DNA of 64,000 bases, from contig JACVVK020000323.1 of the NCBI GenBank assembly GCA_018292915.2, positions 1 through 64,000 on the forward strand. Reading direction: 5' to 3'. Both the position numbers and the translations under genes were made by a program. This document shows, piece by piece, positions 13,401 to 25,361 of the stretch. A model generated the notes under the pieces. That model was not told the DNA's origin. It worked only from the letters and a program-made list of their open reading frames with translations, and did not search any database. The DNA comes from Batillaria attramentaria. Its lineage: Eukaryota; Mollusca; Gastropoda; Batillariidae. Every line of letters begins with the position of its first letter. The first letter of the stretch is position 1.

Positions 13401-13857
13401 CCTCAGACAAATGAAGGTAAATACATTTTCCTTTCGATAGAGCGGGCAACAGAGTTAGACGTGTTGAGAAGTGTTTATGTCTGTGCTTTAGCAGCCTAGT
13501 CTCGCTATTTGTGAAGATTTGTGCACGCTGCTGTAAGGCTTATTGTCCATTTACCGCAAACCGACGGCAAGTTGTCTAAAGACCGCAATTTACTTTGGCA
13601 CACGCGCGTATGTTTACTGCTTGATGTGATTCTAGGAACTGTAAACACTGCAGAGACAAACGAGCTTTGCCGAGCTCAGTGGCTTTATATCAATCGACCA
13701 AATAAAAAAAGTTTTTTTCTGGGATTTATTTCTTTGTTTCTTTTTGTCTTTTGGCATGACGTTATTTGCCGGGTCAGGGAGTTTCAGCTTACAAACAGCG
13801 AGAGAGAGAGAGAATGTTAGTTGCTTTTTAACTGCAGAAGAAAAGGGAGATATGGCC

Positions 13858-14035
13858 TGTAGAAATTTGGACCCTGCTGGGGTTCGAACCTACTACCTTC
13901 TCATCAAGTGTCCTGCCACCTACGCTATTGCTACCCTCCCTTTCCGAAGGGATACCAAAGTTTGTGAAGTGTTGGACTACCAATGCTTGGGCTGTGGATT
14001 TGATTCCTGTCTGGGAACCAAACGACTGTGACCGA
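13858..14035. mobile_element. Two tRNA-like SINE remnants, head to head
   Basis: Bases 13858-13945 carry a minus-strand tRNA-like unit (A-box-like TAGCGTAGGTGGC, B box GGTTCGAACCC). Bases 13960-14035 carry a plus-strand, more decayed unit with TTTGATTCCTG. Neither folds convincingly as a functional tRNA by eye, so I call them SINE relics. Confidence 0.5.
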
Positions 14036-14833
14036 TTGTTTTTTCCTGGTTGCTCAGTCCTTGAAATGTCATTCTTTTGTGATGGAAACTTCCAACAGGT
14101 CAACCAATCAGCTCTTGCCATCCGGTGTTTAAACATCACTGTCATAACAGTGATAAGGAACTGACCCTCTCCCCTACACCCCCACAGCACCCCCCCCACC
14201 CCCCGCCCCCGCATCCCCGCAGCCCACTTTCCTTATGCATGTATGATATCTGCCCCCAGTGTTTGTCAGCGCCGCTGTATGGCCGCCCTGCTGCTTTTCA
14301 TCCATAAAACACTGTCTGCTTACCCCATTCTGACGTCGTCGGATATAACGTTCCGATTTTCACGGTTGACTGATCACGGACAGGATATTGCTGGGCTTGT
14401 GAACTCTGATAGTACGCTTGGACTCGCAACCAAATCAGTGATGCGTGAAAGAACTTCGATCACGGAAGTCAGGAGGCTAATGGGATGCGGTGCTGTCTGC
14501 TTTGTTCATGAGGGATGGTGCCTACAACAGATTCACCTTGTCGTTTGCCGATTTTTTTTTTTTTTTGAACCCGGGTTTTTGTGTGTGTGCGTTTGTGGGG
14601 GCGTGATTCCTACACGCGTGCGATTTAAACAGACCTGATATTGAGATTGTTTGTTCCCTTATTTTTTCTTTATAATGTCAGACACAGATAAGTGGATTAC
14701 TGACACAGCGGATTGGCACTACAAGTTATTATTATTATTATTATTATTATTTCTATGTCGGTGCAGTGGGCACACGGGTCACTTCTTCAAAACAGTACAC
14801 CTGTTTTTCTTGTATGCTCCTTTCCGCGCTTTT

Positions 14834-15112
14834 GATACGAGGGTGGGTGTTTAGGAGTTTAACTTTTGATACGAGGGTGGGTGTTTAGGAGTGTAACTTT
14901 TGATACGAGGGTGGGTGTTTGGGAGTTTAACTTTTGATACGAGGGTGGGTGTTTGGGAGTTTAACTTTTGATACGAGGGTGGGTGTTTGGGAGTTTAACT
15001 TTTGATACGAGGGTGGGTGTTTGGGAGTTTAACTTTTGATACGAGGGTGGGTGTTTGGGAGTTTAACTTTTGATACGAGGGTGGGTGTCTGGGAGTTACT
15101 TCTGATACGAAA
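14834..15112 (+). repeat. 34-bp minisatellite, eight copies
   Basis: GATACGAGGGTGGGTGTTT recurs at 14834, 14868 and onward every 34 bp, with near identity. The last unit is diverged. Confidence 0.95.
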
Positions 15113-16589
15113 GAAAGGATACTGTGTATAGAAATTTAGAGGAACAAACAGAAGAGAGGTTAAAGATTTGTCGGGATCTCCATGACACAAGTCACAGCGT
15201 CTGTTGGAAATAACACTTTACTGAAACTGGCAGTTGCTCATCCGAAGTAAACCGCTGTAAAGGTTAAAGTAGACAAGGTTACAATAACAGCTGGACTGAA
15301 AACACAAGCTGGCTAAATCTGTCTTCAGGTAGACATCAAAGACACCGCGGAATGCGCGCGATGCGAATGAAGAAACTGAAGCTGTAACTGTGAGACATTT
15401 CCTCATTTACTGTGTGGATGTGGATGTTGATGTTGGTGTTGATGTTACCTGATGCCACGAAGCTCTTACAACAGGTGCGCCCTGCGCTAAAACGAAAAGA
15501 AAATATTCCTACCGTGATTTCGTAAAAGTGCCTAAGCGACAGGGACTTGAAAAGCACTTAGGCTATTTTGCCATCTGACGCCACATTGCCAGTCCAAAAT
15601 AGGCGAATCAAATTTGTAACAGGTTCCTTTGTTTTTGAAATAAAAACGTTGCTTGAAAGGGGAAAAATCAAGTCATTTTTACCAAAGTAAGCTAAACTAC
15701 AAGAAGATCCCATCACACAAACGAACACGTCCTTGCTTGAAGAATGTTTCAATTGCAGTCTAGAAACCCCATGAAGATGCATTTTTTTAAAGTTATGCAT
15801 TTTAAATAACTACAAGACATTTATAATCGCCTTATTCCAAAACTGTTTTTGTTGTTGTCTAAAACCTAAGCCAGAGCAGACTGTGTGGCGTGTAAGCCTA
15901 ACAAACTGTTTTATCACAAGGGCCAAGGGTCCGTGTTGATTATTGTCAAAATACGTTGAGTATCCTTGCTGTCATTCTCACAGACAGACCAATCATGCGC
16001 TTCCTTTGAAGCCGTCCAATCGCCGTGATGATCTCGGAAATGAGACGAATCATCAGTAAGTTCACTCAGTTGGCGATACGACAGAACTGGGTCGGGCCCC
16101 ACTTCAGCAAAACCAGCATCGCATTAACATCTAATCCCGACAAAGTGACTGGGTGGAGACTGTTGTGTGAAAAGCAGGTAATCGTAAGATTCCGGAAAAC
16201 CATGGGAGGTCGCGCAGTGCTCCGTTTCTCAACTAAACCGCCTGTAGATCTGGCATGTGTAGGTCTGGCATGTGTAGATCTGGCATGTGCTTTCATAATC
16301 CTACGCCAGTTTTGCTCGCCGTCAAAAGTAGGAATCGATTCACTTCGAATGTTTCATGTGGAACAGAGCGCGTGGTTTGGGGCACCACGCACCGAGTTGC
16401 GTGAAGATCAGAAGGAAAGATGATCAGATGCGCATCTTACTTATGATGTTCTTGCTGAAAGTTCCAAGCGGAGCCATCAAACTGGACATGAAAGCCGTGG
16501 CGTGATACACTGAAACTACCCACGTGATCAACAGGCTGTCTTGTGATGATACGGAATGCTACCAGACGATCATTTTATGCACCCGCTGA
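15113..16589. other. Intergenic, no gene seen
   Basis: Unique-looking sequence with short open frames of ordinary composition and no recognisable motif. A 15-bp unit (GATCTGGCATGTGTA) is repeated three times at about 16246-16288. Confidence 0.55.
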
Positions 16590-16965
16590 TTTCTGGAATC
16601 GTAGCCTACGACAGTCCGTTCCAAACACAGCAGAGGCTTCGAAATTCTCTAACGCAAATCATGGAGATATGAAATGCCACGATACTTTCGTATTCAGTTT
16701 GAATTCTGGAATCTTACTATTACCCGTTTTGAATACTGCAGAGGCTTCTCCCGGACACTGCGGAATCGTCATATTTGAAGCCCCATAGAATTCTGTCATC
16801 TTACGAGTATCCATTTTTAATACGACAGAGACTTCCCGAGGGCAAAGCGTGGAGATCCAGAAAACTACGAGATCACCATAATTATTTGAAGCCCCATGGA
16901 AATCTTACGATGATCCGTTCTTAATACGGCAGTGGTCTTTTCCGAGGCAAGGCGTGCTACAAGGA
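16590..16965 (+). repeat. Degenerate tandem repeat, unit about 100-115 bp, 3-4 copies
   Basis: Each unit contains GGAATCTTAC-like sequence, then CCGTTxxTAATAC, GCAGAGGCTTC and TTTGAAGCCCCAT. The last motif is at about 16777, 16888 and, degenerate, elsewhere. Strong divergence implies an old array. Confidence 0.6.
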
Positions 16966-18016
16966 GGGAGGGGGAAGGTGGAGGGGGTCGTCCCGACTGA
17001 CTCTAAACGCAGCAGACGTTGTAAGAGTCCCCCCTGTCTGTGTGAGACTTCTTGTGAAGTGCAATTTCCTGGGCGGAAGTGCCTGGCCTATTACTGGATC
17101 CTCCAACCTTCTGTTGCTTTTTCTCGGCCCCTGTGTAAACAGCCCCACATCTTTCCCCGGCCTGTCCTGCTTAGTCCTTCAATTTTCACTGTCTGGTAAC
17201 GATCTTTGGAGCTCGGCAAAACACGGTAGATCGGTGAAAAGCATCCTAACTAGTGGGACCGTAATTGAGACAGTAGATCTGCATGATACTGACTTGTTCA
17301 CTTCGGTTCTGTTCTCTTCGGATGGCATCTCTGTCTATGCAAAAGCCCATACGCAGTCCATCACATACCTCACAACTCTCCCCTACGTCGTATCTGAGAA
17401 TGTTCCAGTTTGAGAATATTCCAGTTTGAGAATGTTCCAATTTTTATCTTGTTGACAAGGGCTCTGTCTCACCATGAAAGGTTTGATCTTTTCAGTCGGC
17501 AAAGAATACGGTGAGTTCTTTTCATAAGTTATTAAGGTAAACCCATAAACCACCGCGAAACACTCATCTCAAGCAATACTCAGGTAATCGTTTTGTTGGT
17601 TCCACTGTCGCAGAAACAGACGACAATGATCATGACAACCTAATTACTGGTAAAAGTTCAGTTCAGTTTCTTAAGTTATAGTAAAACTCAAAACTACCGT
17701 GAGACTCCTTTTCTACACAGTACTCTGCCAGTAGCTTCGTTGTTCCCCCGGTAAATTAGAAGCTTCCCCGTCCTACGTCCCGGGAGACAACAAAACCCGG
17801 AGAAGCAATTATCGGCTTCAATTTCCGGTTTAGGGAGAAGTCATTGTTATTTTTACGTCGCTCAAACTAAGTGACAGCCGCTTCACTGTGGAAACAAACA
17901 GACTCTCCCACTGTGACGTCGGTGGCGCTGTCTGTCGAACAAAGGGTGCACTGGTTTAGTTTTAGAACAGCGGAACTTAGACGTTCAGTGGTTTAGGGAA
18001 GAGTTCTTTCTGAGGG
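16966..18016. other. Intergenic, no gene seen
   Basis: No coding exon with splice support. A short triplet of GAGAATxTTCCA(A/G)TTT occurs at 17397-17440. Confidence 0.55.
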
Positions 18017-18019
18017 TTG

Positions 18020-18060
<41 letters not shown>

Positions 18061-18130
18061 GTGTGTGACCGCATATCCGACCCATGTCTGCCAAACCCTC
18101 CGTTCCTCCTCTGTGTGCGTGCGTGCGTGC

Positions 18131-18181
<51 letters not shown>
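18020..18181 (+). repeat. (CT)n and (GT)n microsatellites
   Basis: (CT)n at 18020-18058 and (GCGT)/(GT)n at 18117-18181, with unique sequence between them. Confidence 0.93.
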
Positions 18182-18182
<1 letters not shown>

Positions 18183-18215
18183 ATTTCCGCCCCATGTCTT
18201 GAAACCTGCCAAACT

Positions 18216-18288
<73 letters not shown>

Positions 18289-18540
18289 AATCAACGTTCT
18301 TTCAATGTTTTCCTCTCCATCTTTCCTATTTCACTGAATTCCACGCCATTTGGAGACTTAGAGATTCCCATTTCAACCTTGACGTAACCGTTCAGTATGA
18401 TCAATAGTCGTGACCGTTCAGTATGATCAATAGTCGTGACCGCGCCTTCAGACAGATTTCCACAATTTGACATGTTCAGCCCTGAAATTAATTTTGAGAT
18501 TGCAGCATTTGGTTTTATTTTATTTTTATAATTTATCTTT
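18216..18540 (+). repeat. Dispersed repeat D1, copy 1 (CA-tract, conserved body, short 26-bp VNTR)
   Basis: A (CA)n tract is followed by CAATCAACGTTCTTTCA, a conserved body and two to three copies of a 26-bp unit (GACCGTTCAGTATGATCAAT...). It ends in CCGCGCCTTCAGACAGATTT and a T/A-rich tail. The same order recurs at 57448-57930. Confidence 0.85.
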
Positions 18541-18554
18541 ACGTTGCACACCAG

Positions 18555-18850
18555 TAGAAATGAGTGGTGGTCTAATGGATAGCGCGTCGGACTTAGCCCC
18601 TGCGCTACTGAACGGTCGTCACTGGTATCACGAGGAAGCGTGGGCTCGAGCCCAGGTCGAGTTTGTAAAATGTGATACCGGTTTTTCCTGGCTACCGGGC
18701 TGCTGATCGGGGGTTTCTCTCTGGGTTGTCTGGCTTTCCTCCCCCAGCAACATTGAAAAAAAAAAGTAGGTTGGGTGGCCTGTGTCGCGGCGATGCGCTT
18801 CCGAATTTCCCAGTAGGGACAGTAAAGTAGGGAAGAAGAAAAAAAAAACA
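18555..18850 (+). mobile_element. Second tRNA-derived SINE family
   Basis: The head reads GTGGTCTAATGGATAGCGCG as A box and GGCTCGAGCCC as B box, a different tRNA ancestor from the other family. The body includes ATACCGGTTTTTCCTGGCTA. There are A-rich runs at 18757-18766 and 18837-18849. It directly follows the dispersed repeat at 18,216-18,540. Confidence 0.65.
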
Positions 18851-18859
18851 CACACGATC

Positions 18860-19768
18860 CCTCCGTTTGATCTGACGCGTAAGCAGCTTGTATTGTTTAA
18901 TATGTTTATTTTCGTTTAGAACCATGATTCACTAGTATGAGTGTCGGGATAACACATTGTTACAACAACCAGTAATTAGTTTTCTGTGGCTGTTTGGAAC
19001 ATGTGAGAATGCTGGTGGTGTCTTGTTTCGCTTACGACAGAGAGCTTGTTGTAAATGGATGGAAGCTGTGAATGGATGGCGCTGATATAATCCTTTTTTG
19101 TTTACAATAGAGATGTTGTGTTCCCCGTAGCTGAGAGCTGCCACGCAAGCAACCTGTTCTTTACTACATTCTACATTCTTATCGCCCTTTGACGCATGCG
19201 TACATGATCCAAAGCAACGATTGTGTCGCAGTTTATTGAATCCATTGAAGTCAGACGTACGATCAACAAAAGACGAAGCCTTCGTTTCAACTGCATGAAA
19301 TATAACGCGTGCGTTGTCTCCCCTTACGACAGCGTTCAATATCTGGGGCGCTTTTGCCCCACATTCCAATCAAATGGTCAAATGGCATACGTGTTTCCGA
19401 AACTAATTACACTTACGCTCTTTCACCTAATAACGGTAGAATTGTTGTGTGTCATGGCGGATACCTGACGGATACCTGAATCATCAGGACGACCAATGCC
19501 ACCTGCAAGTTTCACGTCGTTCGTGCTGTCTCTCGGAAACGTCACTTCCGGTTTATCGATTTCCGGATTTCGAAATCCAGTGGTTATTTACCGTGTGGTT
19601 TCCAGCTTCCGTTTTTAACTTTTTTCTTTAGAGGCGACTATCGACTCTGGAGGAATACAAATCAATACTTTTCTTTTTTTTAATTAAATAAGCCTCCAGC
19701 CTGGAGAAGGAACCATGCACTGTACTAATGGGTTACGTTTAGGGGAGTTTTGTTTAGTGCGTTAATGT
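18860..19768. other. Intergenic flank of the TIR element
   Basis: A 145-codon minus-strand frame (18932-19369) is present, but it has no recognisable domain and no splice or composition support. I do not call it a gene. Confidence 0.5.
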
Positions 19769-19772
19769 TTAA

Positions 19773-20762
19773 AGGGTACGGCAAGTCAAGAGCACTATTG
19801 GGTTTAAATGACAGATATTGAGGTCCTAGACGGCTGCAGCCCAAAAGATTTGAACACGAATACACCATTCAGCATATTTCACACCAAACGGCAGCCGAAA
19901 TGCGATGCCATGGGGGCTGCCATGTTGATCCTAGCAGTGACGTCACGCGACCACTCAGCAGCAGGCGAGATTCTGACACTGTGTGTGCAGGTGTGCCTGC
20001 TACACGTTTTAGGCGTGCTATTTCTGGCTCGTATACACACTTTGCTGACTTCCTGAAAGCTAGAATAGATTTGGGGATAGTTCCCTATAATTTCGAGCCA
20101 GAATAATTCTGGGGAAGAGCTCAGTAAGGGGTCAGGCAGAAACCAGTGTGGACGATGGGGAGGAGCCGATCATGAGAACGAGTGCAGTCAGTTGTGGAAG
20201 ATGTGTGTTTGACAACTCACAAGTGAAGCAGCAACATTGTTCGCAAAAGCGCCAGTGAAACAGTCCGGGGTAAAATGATCTCCACAAACGAGGTCTCGAT
20301 TGTTCCAGGGGTATTCCTGCACTCAGCGGGGCAAGCGAGCCGTTCTTCAAGGTCTCCAACCATTTCGCACACAGCCTCCGTTTTTCCTTTGATTTGTTTA
20401 GATTCGGAAATTCAAAAAAGCTTGTGTGGCTTCCATCTGCATTCTTACACGTGCCCTGTTTGCTGAAACAACCAAACGCTTTGCACTGTGGCATCTCGAA
20501 CAAAAACAAACTCTGGAACAACCCGCTCAAAGCGGGCACTGCCAACAGTGGAGGTGGAGTGACGTCACCGTCAGCACCCTTCCCGTCTCATTCGCGAAAG
20601 AGTGCGGCAGCATGGCGCAGCCCAGGAACCGAAAGCAGAGGGTGTTTTCGGCGCATTTTTAAGTAAACGGTACTTTGTTCACGAAAACTTTTGCTGTCTA
20701 ACAGCTTAGGACCTCAATATCTGTCATTTAAACCCAATAGTGCTCTTGACTTGCCGTACCCT
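19773..20762 (-). mobile_element. Kolobok-like DNA transposon, internally deleted, with perfect 56-bp TIRs
   Basis: Bases 19773-19828 are a perfect inverted copy of 20707-20762 (56 bp, starting AGGGTACGG). Each end is immediately flanked by TTAA (19769-19772 and 20763-20766), which I read as the target duplication. The interior holds a THAP domain remnant on the minus strand. TTAA targets together with a THAP-bearing transposase are characteristic of Kolobok. P elements also have THAP but make 8-bp duplications, and piggyBac uses TTAA but has no THAP. At 990 bp it lacks room for a transposase catalytic domain, so it is non-autonomous. Identical TIRs suggest a recent insertion. Confidence 0.8.
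20175..20494 (-). pseudogene. THAP zinc-finger domain, frameshifted remnant inside the TIR element
   Basis: From the ATG at 20494 the frame reads MPQCKAFGC, then SFFEFPN and LCAKWLETLKN, matching the first Cys pair, the FxFP segment and the CxxW part of a THAP domain. The remaining part, VCGDHFTPDCF, lies at about 20250-20295 in another frame, so a net single-base shift falls between about 20300 and 20345. A stop codon precedes the second part in its own frame. The closing AVPTIF-type box is not clear. It is probably the DNA-binding N-terminus of the element's transposase after internal deletion. Capture of a host THAP exon is the alternative. Confidence 0.75.
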
Positions 20763-21180
20763 TTAAGGACGTCAGCTCTGCGCACCCTGAGGTTCGAATC
20801 CTCTGGATGACAGGAACAGGGTTTTTCTTCTCCTCAGATCGAGTCAAATTTACGTGCAGACTCTTTTAGGGTACCTGCTTCGGCTGTATCAAATGCCTTT
20901 TTGTCGGCATAATAACAAAGCGTACATGTATGTACCGTGCAGCGTATGCACTATGTTGTCTTTGGAAATAAACAGTTCAAACAAGCTCGACCTGGACCCA
21001 AAGTTGCAAGTAGTCTGCTATCAGAGACAGTACCGATACCAACACCAACAGTGTATCATCTACAAACTTTCACATTTCGTCCAGCTTTTACAAGCAGCCA
21101 CCAACAGATCGGCATTGCATACTGAGGAGCCATCATCCGATAAATAAGATTAAGTCGTTCTGAGCTGGTTTGGGTGATGT

Positions 21181-21893
21181 CTATCATCGTACCAGTGTCT
21201 AGCATCGTACCACTGCCTAGCGTACCAGTGTCTAGCATCGTATCACTATCTAGCATCGTATCACTGTCTAGCATCGTATCACTATCTAGCATTGTACCAG
21301 TGTCTAGCATCGTATCACTGTCTAGCATCGTATCACTAGCATTGTACCAGTGTCTAGCATCGTACCACTATCTAGCATCGAATCACTGTCTAGCATCATA
21401 TCACTGTCTAGCATCGTACCACTATCTAGCATCGTATCACTATCTAGCATCGTATCACTGTCTAGCATCGTACCACTATCTAGCATCGTATCACTGTCTA
21501 GCATCGTACCACTATCTAGCATCGAATCACTATCTAGCATCGTATCACTGTCTAGCATCGTACCACTATCTAGCATCGTATCACTGTCTAGCATCGTACC
21601 ACTATCTAGCATCGTATCACTATCTAGCATCGTATCACTGTCTAGCATCGTACCACTGTCTAGCATCGTATCACTGTCTAGCATCGTATCACTGTCTAGC
21701 ATCGTACCACTATCTAGCATCGAACCACTATCTAGCATCGTATCACTGTCTAGCATCGTACCACTATCTAGCATCGTATCACTGTCTAGCATCGTATCAC
21801 TATCTAGCATCGTACCACTATCTAGCATCGTATCACTGTCTAGCATCGTATCACTGTCTAGCATCGTATCACTGTCTAGCATTGTATCACTAA
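21181..21893 (+). repeat. 18-bp minisatellite (TCTAGCATCGTATCACTG)
   Basis: About 39 tandem copies of an 18-bp unit, with substitutions at positions that alternate GTATC/GTACC and CTG/CTA. A few units are truncated near 21215 and 21330. Because 18 is a multiple of three, several frames on both strands stay open, giving false repetitive reading frames such as (MLDSDT)n. No codon bias or initiation context suggests that it is translated. Confidence 0.93.
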
Positions 21894-21899
21894 TGCGTA

Positions 21900-23650
21900 G
21901 CTACAGTCTCGTTTGTGAAATTATTTGTAAAAATCAATCATGCATTTCTGGGCTATTTAAAACTTACGTAGAAGAAGCTGAATTACAATGATCAGCTATA
22001 ACTATCTGTGTACACCGACTTTCCTATATCCAGGGTTGGCACATTAGATCAACACTATCACAAGTGTATACAGCGAAAAGCAGCATTGTTTGAAATACCG
22101 CTGTTTGAACATTGAAATGGGATCATTTTACCTCTTTTCACAAACGTGTGTCACACGGTGAAACACAGCAAGCGACAGACAAACGAGGGAGGGCGATAAC
22201 GTTAGCTCACTTTATTAACACACGTGAGCCTGAATTAACCTTAACTGGACTTAGGTTGTCTTTTTACACGCCAATCAAGCGTCAAGTGAGCTACAATCAC
22301 TCCTCGATTTCTGTAGGTCACGTGTCAGACCCAACGAGAAACCTATCACTTGAGCTATCTCTGATCTATCTACCTATCTCTGATGGTATCCAAAACGGCC
22401 ACAGAGTATAATTATACGCCTGTTTTAGTCTGTGTCCCGTCACACGTCACACGTCACACGTACCCCCTAGCCCATATCGCTACACTCATTTGTCTATTAC
22501 TCCTTCTCTCATGATCAATAGAAGTACAAGAGAAACCACTCCTGAGCCGGTTCTGCTACAGACAAATCACCAATATCTGCCCTCCTCAAGTTTTTATGGC
22601 TTCACCCTCTAACATTAACCGCCATAACTCGACTGTTGTCCGCAAAGGAAAATGTGACGTCACGGCTTGAAGACGACTAGGTCGGCCATTAGTCCAACAA
22701 AACGTCTTTTTCTCACCTCCGGTTTTTTCTGGTACTTAAAATAAAATGCAGCTACAACTTCTCCTTTTTCCCGAATTTGCTGACCCGCCCAGGGAACTCG
22801 CGCGCCTTTTTCACGACCAAGCGTCATCCGCGCTGCTCTTTCATGAGAGTGAAAGGCAAAGTGAGGGACACAAAAAGACCATCCCACGATTGCCTGAATT
22901 ACTGGGGCTTACAGGGCGCCCAACCAAACAACCTTAGGCCAGAGAAAAAGTTATCTGTTTCCAATCTTACGAAGTAAACAGAAAGTAGGCTATGTACTTT
23001 GACATTCACTTTCTATTTTCTTTTCTTTCTTTCCTTATTATTTGTCTACCTATTCATTCATTGAACTGGGTTTTTTTTTTCTTTTTAATTCAATACATCA
23101 TTTTTATCTCTGTTTTGCTATTATTATGCTTTTGCGATGCAAAACCAAAGTTAGAAACAAACAGAGAACGTGTTTCTTTGTTGTGGGGGACGCAAAAATC
23201 AAGTTTCCAATGTTAAAACGAAAAAATCCATTCTTTTATCAAAACGTATGTCCAGCTTGCCCTACATGTTACAGGTCTCTCTTCTCTTGTGTCAACTTAA
23301 ATAACGTCGGTAGCCGCTTTCAAATGTAATTTCAAAGACGGCGACAGTTAAAAAAAAAAAAAAAAAAAAAAAAACTGCACTACTTGCCTAACAGTGACTC
23401 TGTGGTTGAAACGCAATACAAAAACGTCGATAAATGGCATACGTGACTACTACCGGAAGTAGCAAATGGCATGCGCATTAGCACATTAACTGCCGAGCTG
23501 AAATGTCACGTTCTACCACACGCTGTGCCTGTGGGTACTGCAGGTTCATGTGAAAGTTATAGTTTTGAAAAAAAAAAAAAAGTTTAAAAGTTTGTGAAAG
23601 TTTAATAGTAAAGAAATGGTAAGAGATCAGTTCATCGCGTGAGCCCACTT
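21900..23650. other. Intergenic, no gene seen
   Basis: Unique sequence with a poly-A run at 23350-23373 and a T-rich stretch at 23010-23100. No supportable exon. Confidence 0.55.
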
Positions 23651-23670
23651 TGACAGGAGTTGACACGGAA

Positions 23671-23776
<106 letters not shown>

Positions 23777-24060
23777 GAGAAACCCGTGTCCGATATCTGG
23801 GGCGAAAGAGATGCAGACTTGCATGACCTCTCTCTACCAAGAAATTCACAACAGCCGGACTTTTTGCATAGGATCACTCGCTCCAATCTTCTTCAAAGCT
23901 GGAACCAGCCGCGGGGGCTGCCGGGAGTGGCACATGTCAGGCCCGATGCATGCTGGGACGGACAAGGCGTTATCGACAACACCCGTACAAAGGCCACGCC
24001 TAGCTTTGGCCAGCTCCCAGCATGCAATTCATTAGCGAACTTAGACAGGCAACGGAGCGT

Positions 24061-24359
<299 letters not shown>

Positions 24360-24469
24360 GGCTTTTCGTCGCGCAAGCAAATGAATGGAGGCCTAATCTT
24401 CCATGTTACAGTTTGCCGTTATGTCCTTTCTTCAAATCCATTTCATACATTTTTCTACCTGTAAAAGTG

Positions 24470-25010
24470 GAAGAGCCGGATGGCCAAGCATCTAGAGCGA
24501 TGTCCTTTCAAAACTCGGGCCGTGCGTTCCTATCCTGGTTGGGAGCCCAAAACTGTGTTGACATTTTCTCCGTTGCCCCGTCTTTGGTATCAACTATATC
24601 AGCATAATTATGTATGAAGGCTTTGCGGGCCCTGTGGCACATGAGGCTGTAGTCAAGGCTTTCCGCTGTAGTCGGATTCCCGCAACTTTTGGCGCTGTGT
24701 CCCATGAGAGGTTCCTTGCCCGTAGTTCCCGCTCCATGGTACGTCAGTCTCCAGGTCTCTTTTGGTCAGCCTCGTCTTCTTTTTCCTTGCGGCCTCCACC
24801 CGAGTGAGCTGTCGTGAGGTGGTGGTGGTGGGGTGGGGGGATTTCTCAGCACATGACCAAGCATCTCCTTTTTTTTTTCTTTTTTTTTTTTTTTTAACCG
24901 CGATGACTTCCGTGAGGGGCTGGAGATCTGCTGCCGAAAGAAGTTCATCAACTATATGTGGTGGAAAAAACCGTTAAAACCCGGAACCAAACCTTCCCCC
25001 CCCCCCCCAA
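24470..25010 (+). mobile_element. tRNA-derived SINE, copy 5, split by a LINE insertion
   Basis: The head and body run from about 24470 to 24599 and resume at 24947 with TATGTGGTGGAAAAAACCGTTAAAAC. The break is bounded by the direct repeat ATCAACTATAT (24589-24599 and 24947-24957). The sequence is more diverged than the copies at 12240 and 25164. Confidence 0.75.
24600..24946 (-). mobile_element. 5'-truncated non-LTR retrotransposon (LINE) 3' end
   Basis: On the minus strand broken frames read EMLGHVLR, GWRPQGKRRRG and then MERELRARNLSWDTA. These match the C-terminal end of many animal LINE reverse transcriptases (GHVLR, WxPxGKRxRGRPxxTW, MExEL). A poly-A/G-like run interrupts the upstream part. 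An 11-bp target duplication bounds the insert within a SINE. The exact clade is not assigned. Confidence 0.72.
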
Positions 25011-25163
25011 GTGTTGACGTGTATAACTTAAGATTACATTCCATCTTATGCTAATCAAAATCAACAGACAGGTGTAAGGACACAAACTGCCTGTAGGGTC
25101 ATGTACAGTGTTTATTTGAAGAACCCTGTTTGGCGAGTGTGTAGTGATTTTCCTGATTCTTGT

Positions 25164-25349
25164 GGGGACCCGGGGTGGCCGAACGGTAGAGCGTTGGACT
25201 CTCAATGCTCGGGTCGTGAGTTCGAATCCCGCCGGCTGGGGCCAAATATTTGTGCTGGCCTTTTTTCTCGTTGCCCCGTCTTTGATATCACCCTTATGTG
25301 GTGGAAAAGGACGTTAAACCCCCAAACACCCACCCACCCACCCACCCAC
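25164..25349 (+). mobile_element. tRNA-derived SINE, copy 6, with intact target duplication
   Basis: The most complete family member. The 12-bp target duplication CCTGATTCTTGT occurs at 25152-25163 and 25350-25361. The head has GGGTGGCCGAACGGTAGAGCG and GAGTTCGAATCCC, followed by the shared body, the AAAAGGACGTTAAACCCCC tail and a terminal (CACC)n run instead of poly-A. Confidence 0.9.
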
Positions 25350-25361
25350 CCTGATTCTTGT

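Noticed and set aside
18291..18851. 186-codon minus-strand frame
   Set aside because: It spans a dispersed repeat and a tRNA-derived SINE, so it is a repeat artefact.
18932..19369. 145-codon minus-strand frame beside the TIR element
   Set aside because: No recognisable motif, no splice partner and no composition bias; it is probably chance.
20780..20815. GGTTCGAATCC as a tRNA gene
   Set aside because: Only a B-box-like stretch is present; no A box or acceptor stem can be paired.
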